Source of the DNA: Mycobacterium sp. URHB0044
Lineage (GTDB): Bacteria; Actinomycetota; Actinomycetes; Mycobacteriales; Mycobacteriaceae
DNA: 64,000 nucleotides
NCBI RefSeq assembly: GCF_000620625.1
Contig: NZ_JIAW01000023.1
Span: forward strand, 49,506-113,505
Direction: 5' to 3'
Made by a program: the position numbers and the translations under genes. The notes beneath the pieces are model-generated. The model searched no databases, was not told the DNA's origin, and saw only the letters and a list, made by a program, of their open reading frames with translations. Within the stretch, counting starts at the first letter, position 1. Each line of letters starts with the position of its first letter. Positions 40,237 through 49,044 of this stretch are shown here, piece after piece.

Positions 40237-43200
40237 ATGTCGATCCACACCCGCGAAGCGCGCCTCGAGCGCCGCATCGCCGACCTGTACGCCCACGACG
40301 AGCAATTCGCCGCCGCCAAGCCCGACTACGCCATCAGCGCCGCCGCCGACCAGCCCGGCCTGCGGCTGCCCGACGTCGTGCGCACCGTGATCCAGGGCTA
40401 CGCCGACCGGCCGGCCCTCGGCCAGCGCGCTGTCGAGTACGTCACCGACGGTACCGGCCGCACGACGGCCCGCCTGCTGCCGCGATTCGACACCGTCAGC
40501 TACGGCCAGCTGTGGGAACGCGTGCACGCCTTCGGCGCCGCCCTGCACGACGCACCCGTCCGGCCCGGCGACCGGGTCGCCATCCTCGGCTTCACCAGCG
40601 TCGACTACACCGTCGTCGACACTGCCCTGACGCAGCTCGGCGCGGTATCCGTGCCGTTGCAGACCAGCGCGCCGCAGGCTCAGCTGCGGCCGATCATCGC
40701 CGAGACCGAGCCGGTGCTGATCGCGTCGAGCATCGACTACGTCGACGACGCCGTCGAGCTCATCTCCTCAGGGCCCGCGCCAGAACGGTTGGTGGTCTTC
40801 GACTTCCAGCCCGAGGTCGACGACCAGCGCGACGCCCTCGAGGCGGCCAAGGCAGCACTCGAAGGCAGCGGCGTGATCGTCGAGACGCTCGCCGACGTGC
40901 TCGCACGCGGCCGTTCGGTGCCCTTCGAGGGAGTGACGGCCGACGGTGACGATCCGCTGGCGTTGCTCATCTACACCTCCGGCAGCACCGGTGCCCCCAA
41001 GGGCGCGATGTACCCCGCGGGCAAGGTCGCGAACATGTGGAAGTCGGCCGCGAACGCTGGCTGGGACGACAACCAGGGCGTGCTGCCTGCGATCACGCTG
41101 AGCTTCCTGCCGATGAGCCACGTGATGGGCCGCGGCATCCTGTACGGCTCGCTGGCCGCAGGCGGCACCGTCTACTTCGCCGCCCGCAGCGACCTGTCCA
41201 CGTTCCTCGAAGACCTGGCGCTGGCCCGGCCGACCCAGCTGAACTTCGTGCCGCGGATCTGGGACATGCTCTACCAGGAGTACGTCAGCCAGACCGATCG
41301 CGGCGCCGGCGTCGACGAGCTGCGGGAGCGCCTGCTCGGTGGCCGGTACGTCACCGCCATCACCGGCTCCGCGCCGATCTCCCCCGAATTGAAGGCGTGG
41401 GTCGAGGAGTTCCTCGACATGCACGTGATCGAGGGCTACGGCTCCACCGAGGCGGGCGCCGTCTTCGTCGACGGGCAAATCCGGCGGCCCCCGGTCATCG
41501 ACTACAAGCTGGTCGACGTGCCCGATCTGGGCTACTTCGGCACCGACGTGCCGCACCCGCGCGGTGAGCTGCTGGTCAAGTCCGACCAACTGTTCCCCGG
41601 GTACTACAAGCGGCCCGAGGTCACTGCCGAGGTGTTCGACGCGGACGGTTACTACCGCACCGGTGACGTCGTCGCCGAGCTCGGCCCCGACCGGCTGCAA
41701 TACCTGGACCGGCGCAACAACGTGCTCAAGCTCTCGCAGGGCGAGTTCGTCACCGTCTCCAAGCTGGAGGCCGCGTTCGGCGACAGCCCCCTGGTGCGGC
41801 AGATCTTCGTGTACGGCAACAGCGCACGGCCCTACCTCTTGGCAGTCGTCGTGCCGACCGAGGACGCCCTGTCCCGGTACGGCGCCGACGAGCTCAAGGG
41901 CGCGATCAACGCGTCGCTGAAGGAGGCCGCCCGCGCGGCGGGTCTGCAGTCCTACGAGATTCCGCGCGACTTCATCATCGAGACAACGCCTTTCACGCTC
42001 GAGAACGGTCTGCTGACCGGGATTCGCAAGCTGGCGTGGCCGCGGCTGAAGGAGCGCTACGGCCCGCAGCTCGAGCAGCTCTACGTCGATCTCGCCGACA
42101 ACCAGGCGGGCGAGTTGCGCGCACTGCGCAAGAGCGGCGCGGAGCGCCCGGTGCTGGAGACCGTCAGCCGCGCCGCGACCGCGCTGCTCGGCGCCGCCGC
42201 GTCCGACGTGCGCGGCGACGCCCAGTTCACCGATCTCGGCGGAGACTCCTTGTCGGCGTTGACGTTCGCCAACCTGCTGCACGAAATCTTCGACGTGGAC
42301 GTGCCCGTTGGCGTGATCGTCAGCCCGGCAAGCGATTTGGCGTCCATCGCCGCCTACGTCGAGACCGAGCGCGCGGGCGGGTCGAAGCGCCCCACCTACG
42401 CGGCCGTGCACGGCCGTGACGCCACCGAGGTGCACGCCCGCGATCTGACGCTGGACAAGTTCTTCGATTCGGAGACCCTTTCCGCCGCGGCATCATTGCC
42501 CGGCCCCGCCAAGGAGATCCGCACCGTATTGCTCACCGGCGCAACCGGATTCCTCGGCCGCTATCTGGCCCTGGAGTGGCTCGAGCGGATGGATCTGGTC
42601 GACGGCAAGGTGATCTGCCTGGTCCGTGCGAAGGACGACGCCGCCGCGCGCGCCCGCCTCGACGCGACGTTCGACAGCGGTGACCCGAAGCTGTTGGAGC
42701 ACTACCGTGCACTGGCCGCCGAGCACCTCGAGGTGTTCGCAGGCGACAAGGGTGAGGCCAACCTCGGCCTCGACGACGCGACGTGGCAGCGGCTGGCCGA
42801 CACCGTCGACCTGATCGTCGACCCCGCCGCCCTGGTCAACCACGTACTGCCCTACAGCCAGCTGTTCGGGCCGAACGTGCTCGGCACTGCCGAGCTCATC
42901 CGCATCGCGCTCACGACGAAGATCAAGCCGTTCGTCTACGTGTCGACGATGGCCGTCGGCGCGGGGATCGACCCGAGCGCCAACACCGAGGACGCCGACG
43001 TCCGCGTGGTCAGCGCGACCCGCAACGTCGACGACAGCTACGCCAACGGTTACGGCAACAGCAAGTGGGGCGGCGAGGTGCTGCTGCGCGAGGCCAACGA
43101 GCAGTTCGGCCTGCCCGTCTCGGTGTTCCGCTGCGACATGATCCTGGCCGACACGACCTACGCCGGACAGCTCAACCTGCCCGACATGTTCACCCGCATG

Positions 43201-43746
43201 ATGCTTTCGCTCGTTGCGACCGGCGTTGCGCCGCAGTCGTTCTACGAGCTCGACGGTGAGGGCAACCGCCAGCGGGCGCACTACGACGGGTTGCCGGTGG
43301 AGTTCATCGCGGAGGCGATCTCGACGCTGGGCGCGAACTTCGGAGGGCAGGAGCGAAGCGACCCGGGAAGTGATCGAGTCCAGGGGTTCGAGACGTACCA
43401 CGTGATGAACCCGTACGACGACGGCATCGGCATGGACGAGTTCGTGGACTGGCTCATCGAGGCGGGCTATCCGATCCGGCGCGTCGACGACTACGGCTCC
43501 TGGTTGCAGCGGTTCGAGACCACGCTGCGGGCCCTGCCCGAGAAGCAGCGCGCCGCATCGCTTCTGCCGCTGTTGCACAACTACCAGAAGCCGGAGCACC
43601 CGCTCAACGGCTCGATGGCGCCCACGGACCGGTTCCGTGCGGCGGTGCAGGACGCGAAGATCGGTCCAGACAAGGACATTCCGCACATCTCGCCTGCGGT
43701 GATCGTCAAGTACGTCACCGACCTGGAGCTGCTCGGCCTCCTCTAA
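40237..43746 (+). CDS. car: Carboxylic acid reductase (CAR, FadD9-like)
   Basis: 1169 residues in the order adenylation, carrier, reductase. The A-domain AMP motif is LLIYTSGSTGAPKGA (~244-258). The phosphopantetheine site is Ser671 in LGGDSLSALTF. The R-domain NADPH motif is VLLTGATGFLGRYLALEW (~764-781), with catalytic YGNSKWGGE downstream. The enzyme activates a carboxylic acid with ATP, loads it as a thioester and reduces it to an aldehyde with NADPH. It needs a PPTase, none of which is nearby. Around residues 1035-1048 the R-domain carries extra residues (GGQERSDPGSDR) not in homologues I recall. A family A palindrome follows the stop. Confidence 0.93.
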   Translation: MSIHTREARLERRIADLYAHDEQFAAAKPDYAISAAADQPGLRLPDVVRTVIQGYADRPALGQRAVEYVTDGTGRTTARLLPRFDTVSYGQLWERVHAFGAALHDAPVRPGDRVAILGFTSVDYTVVDTALTQLGAVSVPLQTSAPQAQLRPIIAETEPVLIASSIDYVDDAVELISSGPAPERLVVFDFQPEVDDQRDALEAAKAALEGSGVIVETLADVLARGRSVPFEGVTADGDDPLALLIYTSGSTGAPKGAMYPAGKVANMWKSAANAGWDDNQGVLPAITLSFLPMSHVMGRGILYGSLAAGGTVYFAARSDLSTFLEDLALARPTQLNFVPRIWDMLYQEYVSQTDRGAGVDELRERLLGGRYVTAITGSAPISPELKAWVEEFLDMHVIEGYGSTEAGAVFVDGQIRRPPVIDYKLVDVPDLGYFGTDVPHPRGELLVKSDQLFPGYYKRPEVTAEVFDADGYYRTGDVVAELGPDRLQYLDRRNNVLKLSQGEFVTVSKLEAAFGDSPLVRQIFVYGNSARPYLLAVVVPTEDALSRYGADELKGAINASLKEAARAAGLQSYEIPRDFIIETTPFTLENGLLTGIRKLAWPRLKERYGPQLEQLYVDLADNQAGELRALRKSGAERPVLETVSRAATALLGAAASDVRGDAQFTDLGGDSLSALTFANLLHEIFDVDVPVGVIVSPASDLASIAAYVETERAGGSKRPTYAAVHGRDATEVHARDLTLDKFFDSETLSAAASLPGPAKEIRTVLLTGATGFLGRYLALEWLERMDLVDGKVICLVRAKDDAAARARLDATFDSGDPKLLEHYRALAAEHLEVFAGDKGEANLGLDDATWQRLADTVDLIVDPAALVNHVLPYSQLFGPNVLGTAELIRIALTTKIKPFVYVSTMAVGAGIDPSANTEDADVRVVSATRNVDDSYANGYGNSKWGGEVLLREANEQFGLPVSVFRCDMILADTTYAGQLNLPDMFTRMMLSLVATGVAPQSFYELDGEGNRQRAHYDGLPVEFIAEAISTLGANFGGQERSDPGSDRVQGFETYHVMNPYDDGIGMDEFVDWLIEAGYPIRRVDDYGSWLQRFETTLRALPEKQRAASLLPLLHNYQKPEHPLNGSMAPTDRFRAAVQDAKIGPDKDIPHISPAVIVKYVTDLELLGLL

Positions 43747-43760
43747 CCCCGCAACCTCCC

Positions 43761-43822
43761 CGCCGAGACTGCTGTCGGATCGCAATTTTCGCCGAATTTG
43801 CGATCTCCCAGCAGTCTCGGCG
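43761..43822. repeat. Dispersed palindrome family A, copy 4 (62 bp)
   Basis: Left arm CGCCGAGACTGCTGTCGGAT and right arm ATCTCCCAGCAGTCTCGGCG. The inner pair is A:T (GCA/TGC) where copy 3 has G:C, a paired change that keeps the stem. It lies between the convergent carboxylic acid reductase and amine-dehydrogenase-like genes, a position suited to a bidirectional terminator. Confidence 0.92.
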
Positions 43823-43887
43823 CATGGGGAGAGGGGTGGCGCATGCGGAGAGGGCGGCGCATGGGGGGAGGGGGCTGGAGGCGGCGC

Positions 43888-44955
43888 TCAGGTGTTGCCG
43901 AAGCCGATCATGCTGCGGACCGGGCCCAGCGACGGCGTTGCCGCGAACCCCGGCGCCGCCGCGCACACCGCGGGCACTGCGTTCAACACCTGCATCCCGG
44001 TTGCCACGTTCGCGGAGTTGACGTGCTCGAGCATGGTGGCGTCGCGCTCGAAACTGGCCAGCGACAGGAAGTGGGTGCGCATCGACGGGTCGCCCTCGAT
44101 CGTGAGCGTCCAGCCGTGCTGCGGCTTGGGCCAGTGCTTCGGGTACTCATTGCCGACGGTCCACAGCGTCTCGATCTCGACGAGTGCCACACCATCGCGG
44201 CGTCCCACCCAGTTCCACCGCTGACCGGACGTGGTCCCGGCGCGCAGCACGTGGTCGAAGATCTCGTGGTCGTGTTCGGCGGCGACTGCCTCGACGGTCG
44301 CCGTCACCTCGTCGATGCCTGCGTGCAGCGCATCGGCAAGCAGCCACACCTGCTCGGTGAAGATGGAGCTGTTGAACGCGAGGAATTCGTTTGCGGTGAC
44401 GGCGATCTCGTCGACCGGGCTGCCGAAGCGCATGTTGTCGAACGTGATCGCGGTGCTGTCGTACACCGACCAGTCGGCCCGCTCCTGCAGCGTCAGCTTG
44501 TCGATGGTTCGGCTCATGCCCGCCATCGCCAACGGCAGTGCGCCGGACAGGTTCCCGGGATTCAGCCCGCTGCCGTGGACGCTGACGCCGCCGGCGTGAC
44601 ATGCGGCCAGCAGACGGTCGCGGTCGGCGGCGGGCAGGCGGTCCGGGTGGAACAGGAATGCCGTGGTGACGACGTTCTTGCCGCTGGCCAGGATGGCGCA
44701 GACCTCGTCGAGGTCGGTCAGGCGCGGTGTGTACACCACGCAGTCGGCGTCGACGGCGAGGATGCGGTCGACGTCGGTGGTGGCGATGACACCGACCGGC
44801 TCGCGGCCGATCAACTCTCCGGCGTCGACGCCGTCCTTGTCGTCGGAATACACTCTGACCCCGGCCAATTCGAGCCCGGACCGGGTGTCGAGGATGGTGG
44901 CGAGCACTTCCTTGCCGATGGCACCGGTACCCCATTGGATGATGCGCAGTGCCAT
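43888..44955 (-). CDS. NAD(P)-dependent oxidoreductase, 2,4-DAPDH/native amine dehydrogenase-like
   Basis: 355 residues from ATG 44955. The N-terminal Rossmann motif IIQWGTGAIGKEVLATIL is followed by DapB-like architecture, and the catalytic-region motif HGSGLNPGNLSGALPLAM is distinctive. This matches the mycobacterial dihydrodipicolinate-reductase-like group that includes 2,4-diaminopentanoate dehydrogenase and native amine dehydrogenases. Reductive amination of a carbonyl or the reverse is the family reaction; the residue set here has not been checked. It is convergent with the carboxylic acid reductase, so the pairing may be chance. Confidence 0.8.
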   Translation of the reverse strand: MALRIIQWGTGAIGKEVLATILDTRSGLELAGVRVYSDDKDGVDAGELIGREPVGVIATTDVDRILAVDADCVVYTPRLTDLDEVCAILASGKNVVTTAFLFHPDRLPAADRDRLLAACHAGGVSVHGSGLNPGNLSGALPLAMAGMSRTIDKLTLQERADWSVYDSTAITFDNMRFGSPVDEIAVTANEFLAFNSSIFTEQVWLLADALHAGIDEVTATVEAVAAEHDHEIFDHVLRAGTTSGQRWNWVGRRDGVALVEIETLWTVGNEYPKHWPKPQHGWTLTIEGDPSMRTHFLSLASFERDATMLEHVNSANVATGMQVLNAVPAVCAAAPGFAATPSLGPVRSMIGFGNT

Positions 44956-44972
44956 GTCGGTGTCCCGTCCCT

Positions 44973-47063
44973 TCAGGCGCCGACCTTCAACTTGGCGGCG
45001 GCTGATTCTGGCATGGGCTCGTACCGGACGAAGGAGCGGGTGAAGTTGCCCGCGCCGTGGGACAGGGCGCGCAGGTCGATCGCGTAGCGGGTCAGCTCGA
45101 CCTGGGGGATCTCGGCGTTGACGACGGTCCGCTCGTCATCCCCCGGCGCGGTACCCAGCACGCGGCCGCGCCGACCAGCAAGGTCACTCATGACCGCGCC
45201 CACCAGGTGATCCGGAATCACCACGGCGACCAGGTCGACGGGCTCGAGCAGGCTCACGGTCGTGGCCGCGGCCGCCTCGCGCAGCGCGAGCGCGCCCGCC
45301 ATCTGGAAGGCGAAGTCCGACGAGTCGACGCTGTGTGACTTGCCGTCGAACAACGTCACTCGGATGTCGACCACCGGATATCCGGGGCCCACGCCCTTCT
45401 CCATCTGTGCGCGGACGCCCTTCTCGACGCTCGGGATGAATTGGCGAGGAACGGCGCCGCCCACCACCTTGTCGACGAACTCGAACCCGGCCCCCTGCGG
45501 AAGCGGTTCGACCTCGATGTCGCACACCGCGTACTGGCCGTGCCCGCCGGATTGCTTGACGTGCCTGCCGTGGCCCTTGGCCTTGCCGCCAAACGTCTCT
45601 CGCAGCGGGATGCGCACCTCCACGACGTCGACGCTGACGCCGTAGCGCTTGGCCAGCGCGTCGAGCACGACACTCGCATGCGCCTCGCCCATGCACCACA
45701 GCACGATCTGATGCGTTTCGGGATTCTGGTCGATGCGCAGCGTGGGGTCCTCGGCGGCGAGCCGTTGCAGGCCGACGGCCAACTTGTCCTCATCGGTCTT
45801 GGCATGCGGCTCGATGGCGATGGGTAGCAACGGTTCCGGCATGGTCCACGGTTTCAGCACGACCGGCTCGGCCTTGTCCGACAACGTGTCGCCGGTTTCG
45901 GCGTGCGTGAGCCTGCCGATGGCGCAGATGTCGCCCGCCACCACCGACGGCGCCACGCGCTGCCGCTTGCCGAGCGGGAACGACAGCGCGCCGATCCGTT
46001 CGTCCTCGTCGTGATCCCCATGTGAAGGGCCAGTTGTGGATCCGAAGAACGACGAAAAATGGCCCGACACGTGAACCGTCATGTCGGGCCGTACGGTGCC
46101 GGAGAACACCCGCACCAGGCTGACCCTGCCCACGTACGGGTCCGACGTCGTCTTCACCACCTCGGCGACCAGTGGGCCTGCCGGATCGCAGGCCGGTGAC
46201 CGCCGCGAGGCGCCCGACGGCGTGAACACCTCGGGCATCGGATGCTCTGGGGGCGAGGGGAATCCGTCGACGATGACGTCCAACAGCTCGCGCGTCCCGA
46301 CGCCGGTGGTGCTGCACACCGGCAGCACCGGAAAGAACGACGCCTTGGCGATGGCCTTCTCGAGGTCGTCGATCAGTACCGACGTCTCGACGTCCTCACC
46401 GCCGAGGTAGCGCTCCATCAGCGTCTCGTCCTCGGACTCCTCGATGATGCCCTCGATCAAGGTGCCGCGCTGGTCGGCCACCGCGTCGTCGTCGGCCGCG
46501 GACAACAACCCGACCACACCGCCGTCGCGCGGCACGAACAGCGGAAGGACCTTGTCGCCGAACGCGTCCCGCGCTGCTGTCACCGCAGTGTCGAAGTCGG
46601 CGCGGGCATGGTCGAGCTTCGTGATCACCACCGCGCGAGGCATGCCGACCCGGCTGCACTCCAGCCACAACGACCTGGTCGGTTCGTCGACGGCCTCGTT
46701 GGCGGCGATCACGAACAGCGCGCAGTCCGCCGCGCGCAGTCCCGCACGCAGCTCGCCGATGAAGTCGGCATAGCCGGGAGTGTCGATCAGGTTGACCTTC
46801 ACGCCAGAATGCATCAGCGATGCCAGTGCCAGGCCAACCGACCGCTGCTGCTCGACCTCCGCTTCGTCGCAGTCGCACACCGTGGTTCCTTCGGCGACCG
46901 ATCCTGGCCGGGTGAGCACACCGGTGGCCACGAGCAGGGCTTCGACCAAGGTGGTCTTGCCGCCGCCGGATGGCCCGACGAGCACCACGTTGCGGATGGC
47001 GGCCGGAGTGTCCGCGACGGGCACCGCGCCGTTGCCTTGGGAATTGTTCGACTTGTCTGCCAT
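44973..47063 (-). CDS. fusA2: Elongation factor G-like protein EF-G2
   Basis: 696 residues from ATG 47063 with AGAGGGGATG upstream. P-loop GPSGGGKT at residues 30-37, DTPGYADF as G3, and TKLDHA as a variant G4 (TKLD for NKxD) are visible. EF-G domains II-V follow, including HVKQSGGHGQYA, which is the domain IV signature. M. tuberculosis Rv0120c and M. smegmatis EF-G2 are the counterparts; EF-G2 binds GTP without clear translocase activity. The unusual G1 (GPSGGGKT) and G4 agree with a specialised factor. Its true role is not known. Confidence 0.9.
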   Translation of the reverse strand: MADKSNNSQGNGAVPVADTPAAIRNVVLVGPSGGGKTTLVEALLVATGVLTRPGSVAEGTTVCDCDEAEVEQQRSVGLALASLMHSGVKVNLIDTPGYADFIGELRAGLRAADCALFVIAANEAVDEPTRSLWLECSRVGMPRAVVITKLDHARADFDTAVTAARDAFGDKVLPLFVPRDGGVVGLLSAADDDAVADQRGTLIEGIIEESEDETLMERYLGGEDVETSVLIDDLEKAIAKASFFPVLPVCSTTGVGTRELLDVIVDGFPSPPEHPMPEVFTPSGASRRSPACDPAGPLVAEVVKTTSDPYVGRVSLVRVFSGTVRPDMTVHVSGHFSSFFGSTTGPSHGDHDEDERIGALSFPLGKRQRVAPSVVAGDICAIGRLTHAETGDTLSDKAEPVVLKPWTMPEPLLPIAIEPHAKTDEDKLAVGLQRLAAEDPTLRIDQNPETHQIVLWCMGEAHASVVLDALAKRYGVSVDVVEVRIPLRETFGGKAKGHGRHVKQSGGHGQYAVCDIEVEPLPQGAGFEFVDKVVGGAVPRQFIPSVEKGVRAQMEKGVGPGYPVVDIRVTLFDGKSHSVDSSDFAFQMAGALALREAAAATTVSLLEPVDLVAVVIPDHLVGAVMSDLAGRRGRVLGTAPGDDERTVVNAEIPQVELTRYAIDLRALSHGAGNFTRSFVRYEPMPESAAAKLKVGA

Positions 47064-47136
47064 GACATCCCCTCTGCCCCGATCAATCCCACCTTTCACC
47101 CAAACCGGTGGAGGGCACAAGGGTCGGCAGACACGA

Positions 47137-47166
47137 AAGAGGGGCACCCGCTCGGGTGCCCCTCTT
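47137..47166 (-). terminator. Intrinsic terminator of small exported-protein gene
   Basis: A perfect 13-bp stem (AAGAGGGGCACCC pairing with GGGTGCCCCTCTT) closes a 4-nt loop. On the minus strand it follows the stop at 47179 by 12 nt and is succeeded by TCGTGT, with TTT at the end of the stem, so the U-tract is short. The stem is also near-symmetric for the plus strand. Confidence 0.88.
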
Positions 47167-47178
47167 CGATGGTGGGTG

Positions 47179-47478
47179 TTACTTCACGTCGACGTAGACG
47201 GTCTTGTCGGTGACCGTGGTCAACAGGTCGTCTCCAGGGTTGCCGGAGTCGGTGCGGCTGTAGGTCTGTCCGGGACGGACGGCGATGACCGACGCCTGCT
47301 CGATCGGGGTGCTGCCGACGTGATTCACGATCACGTTGTAGCCCTGCGATTCGAGCTTGCTGATCGTGTCTTGTGCGTTGCCCGGACCGCTCGGTGCGGC
47401 GTCGGCGGGCGCTGCGAGCCCGAGGACGGCCGCTACGAGACCGCTAGCGACGACGGTGGCAAATCCGAACTTCTTCAT
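47179..47478 (-). CDS. Small exported protein, conserved in mycobacteria
   Basis: 99 residues. A clear signal peptide (MKKFGFATVVASGLVAAVLG) is cut near ADAAP. The mature part carries the conserved NAQDTISKLESQGYNVIVNH and AVRPGQTYSRTDSG stretches seen in a family of short mycobacterial secreted proteins. No cysteine is present in the mature part. It has its own promoter and a strong terminator, so it is probably well expressed. Function unknown. Confidence 0.85.
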   Translation of the reverse strand: MKKFGFATVVASGLVAAVLGLAAPADAAPSGPGNAQDTISKLESQGYNVIVNHVGSTPIEQASVIAVRPGQTYSRTDSGNPGDDLLTTVTDKTVYVDVK

Positions 47479-47619
47479 GTTTCGACTTCTTTCTTCCTCT
47501 TCATCCGCTCTCGAGCCGTGGTGCCGGACACGCGGTTCGGATGCTTCCTCGACCGTTCAGAGGGGATCCCCCGACCCGGTCGATGAGTTCAAACCAACAG
47601 GTCAGGGGTTTAATTCCGG

Positions 47620-47655
47620 TGGCAGAAATTGATCGACGGATGGCAGAAATTGATC
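47620..47655. repeat. Tandem 15-mer, 21-bp period
   Basis: TGGCAGAAATTGATC occurs at 47620-47634 and 47641-47655. It is AT-richer than its surroundings, in the 247-bp gap between the small exported-protein gene and the PPOX gene. Two turns of the helix separate the copies, as for a protein-binding pair. Confidence 0.6.
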
Positions 47656-47725
47656 TAGGGGCCGTGCTCGCCCGCGCGCCGGTGGGTGTGACCACCAGCG
47701 CGCAGCCGCTTCGATGTCAGCAACC

Positions 47726-48175
47726 TCACGCCCGCCAGGACGCCCAGCGTTGCACTTCGATGGTCACCACTGGGCCGTCGAGCGCGATCCGCTGGTACTG
47801 GGTGTACTTGCGGCGGAGCAGCGCGTACCCGATCGCCATTGCCTCGCCCGCGGTGTGGATGTCGGCCAGTCCGTCCGCGCGCACCCACCACAACTGCGTC
47901 CAGTCCGCGTCGTAGTGGTCGACGAGCAAACTCACCCGGGGGTTGGACGCGATGTTGGACAGCCTCCGCAGCCGTTGCGTGGACTTCCGCTTGGCGTCGA
48001 CGGCGGTGTAGATCGTTGCACCCCCGGCGTTCTCGTCCACCGCGAACACCACCGGCACGACGTGCGGAGCGCCGTCCGGACCGACCGTGGCGAGCACGGC
48101 CACCGGAGCGGTTGCGAACGAGCCCGCCGCGTCGAATCCCGCGGCGTCGAATCCCGCGGTGTCGAATCCCGTCAT
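47726..48175 (-). CDS. PPOX-class probable F420-dependent oxidoreductase (Rv0121c-like)
   Basis: 149 residues; the ATG at 48175 overlaps the upstream stop (ATGA). The split-barrel PPOX fold is visible: PVAVLATVGPDGAPHVVPVV, then KSTQRLRRLSNIASNPRVSL, then TQLWWVRADG. Neighbourhood beside fusA2 matches Rv0121c. Its N-terminus contains three AGFDA-type repeats encoded by a 15-bp tandem repeat, so real length may vary between strains. It likely uses F420 or flavin to reduce an unknown substrate. Confidence 0.83.
   Translation of the reverse strand: MTGFDTAGFDAAGFDAAGSFATAPVAVLATVGPDGAPHVVPVVFAVDENAGGATIYTAVDAKRKSTQRLRRLSNIASNPRVSLLVDHYDADWTQLWWVRADGLADIHTAGEAMAIGYALLRRKYTQYQRIALDGPVVTIEVQRWASWRA
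48131..48175. repeat. 15-bp tandem repeat (3 units) in PPOX N-terminus
   Basis: Units GTCGAATCCCGCGGC, GTCGAATCCCGCGGT and GTCGAATCCCGTCAT run 48131-48175. They encode repeated GFDAA/GFDTA at the start of the PPOX protein and keep its reading frame, as a small VNTR would. Confidence 0.85.
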
Positions 48176-48822
48176 CGGTGCGGGCGTGGCTGCGGGGCGA
48201 CGCTGATCGGCGAGCGGGTGATCGGCGTGCGGGTGACGCCGATCTCGGGTTGCTTGCTCGGCCGCGGCTCACTGCGCGGCCGGTTGTACACGGGCGGCGG
48301 TGGGGGAGGCGGAGCCGAGGTCTCCGGTGGGGGCGGCGGTGGGGGAGGCAGCGAGCTGATGTCCTCCGGGGTGGTGGCTGCCGTGGTCGGGGTGGACGAC
48401 GTCTCGGGGGCGGGGGCTTCGTCGGTGTCCTCCGGTCCGCGAACCGCGAGCAGCACCACGGAGACCACCAGTGCGACCACGGCCACCACGACCGCGACGA
48501 TTGCCGTCACGGCACCCTGGGTGCGGTACCACGGCAGTGCCGCAGGCTTGAAGTTCCAGGTGTTGGCGTTGAACGCGTCGAAGCGGTCCTCGTCGAGGAC
48601 GACCGTCTCGGGCACGACCGGATGTGCGTCCTCCCAGACGATGTCGCCGGGCGGGTCGGCAGGGTCCGGTTCGTCGAAGAGGTAGTCGAAGCCGCCACCG
48701 ACCGGCTCGGACTCTTGGTCGGCCGCGGGCAGCTGAATGGCCAACCGGTCGGTGTCGACCGGGTCGTCCAGGCGAAATTCCCCGGTGTAGTCGGATTCCC
48801 CCGAGGCTTCACTTTCAGCCAC
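48172..48822 (-). CDS. Single-pass membrane protein with Pro-rich extracytoplasmic tail
   Basis: 216 residues from GTG 48822. An acidic cytosolic N-terminal ~100 residues (ETVVLDEDRFDAFNANTWNF) is followed by a transmembrane helix near 104-127 (AVTAIVAVVVAVVALVVSVV). A Thr/Pro-rich outer tail contains two runs of prolines and a basic C-terminus. Its stop overlaps the PPOX start, so both are translated together. Such Pro-rich tails often span peptidoglycan. No enzymatic domain. Confidence 0.7.
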   Translation of the reverse strand: MAESEASGESDYTGEFRLDDPVDTDRLAIQLPAADQESEPVGGGFDYLFDEPDPADPPGDIVWEDAHPVVPETVVLDEDRFDAFNANTWNFKPAALPWYRTQGAVTAIVAVVVAVVALVVSVVLLAVRGPEDTDEAPAPETSSTPTTAATTPEDISSLPPPPPPPPETSAPPPPPPPVYNRPRSEPRPSKQPEIGVTRTPITRSPISVAPQPRPHR

Positions 48823-49044
48823 CCCCCGATGCTATGCGGCTACCTGGGCAAACGTGCGGTGGGGCGGATATCGGCGCGGCGTGGCGGCTATCGGGAAGTG
48901 TCTGCCCTGAACGCGCCGCGCCGTCGGGAGCCCGGCGGTAAGGTCACGCGACGTCGGCTTCGTTCACCCGGACGAACCCGTTCAGTCATGTTGACGTCAC
49001 GCCTCCACCACCGCAGCGCCTTGCGCCCGTTAGAAGGTTCGCCA
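48823..49044. promoter_or_regulatory. Divergent region, membrane protein / ABC importer
   Basis: 222 bp with no gene. It should contain the importer promoter; AGAAGG at 49032-49037 is the ribosome site of the binding-protein gene. I looked for a TPP or other riboswitch core and found none. Confidence 0.4.

Noticed and set aside
40768..42435. A 555-codon minus-strand frame
   Set aside because: Antisense shadow of the carboxylic acid reductase, without recognisable motifs.
48823..49044. A TPP or other riboswitch ahead of the ABC importer
   Set aside because: No thi-box-like or other conserved aptamer core could be found by eye.
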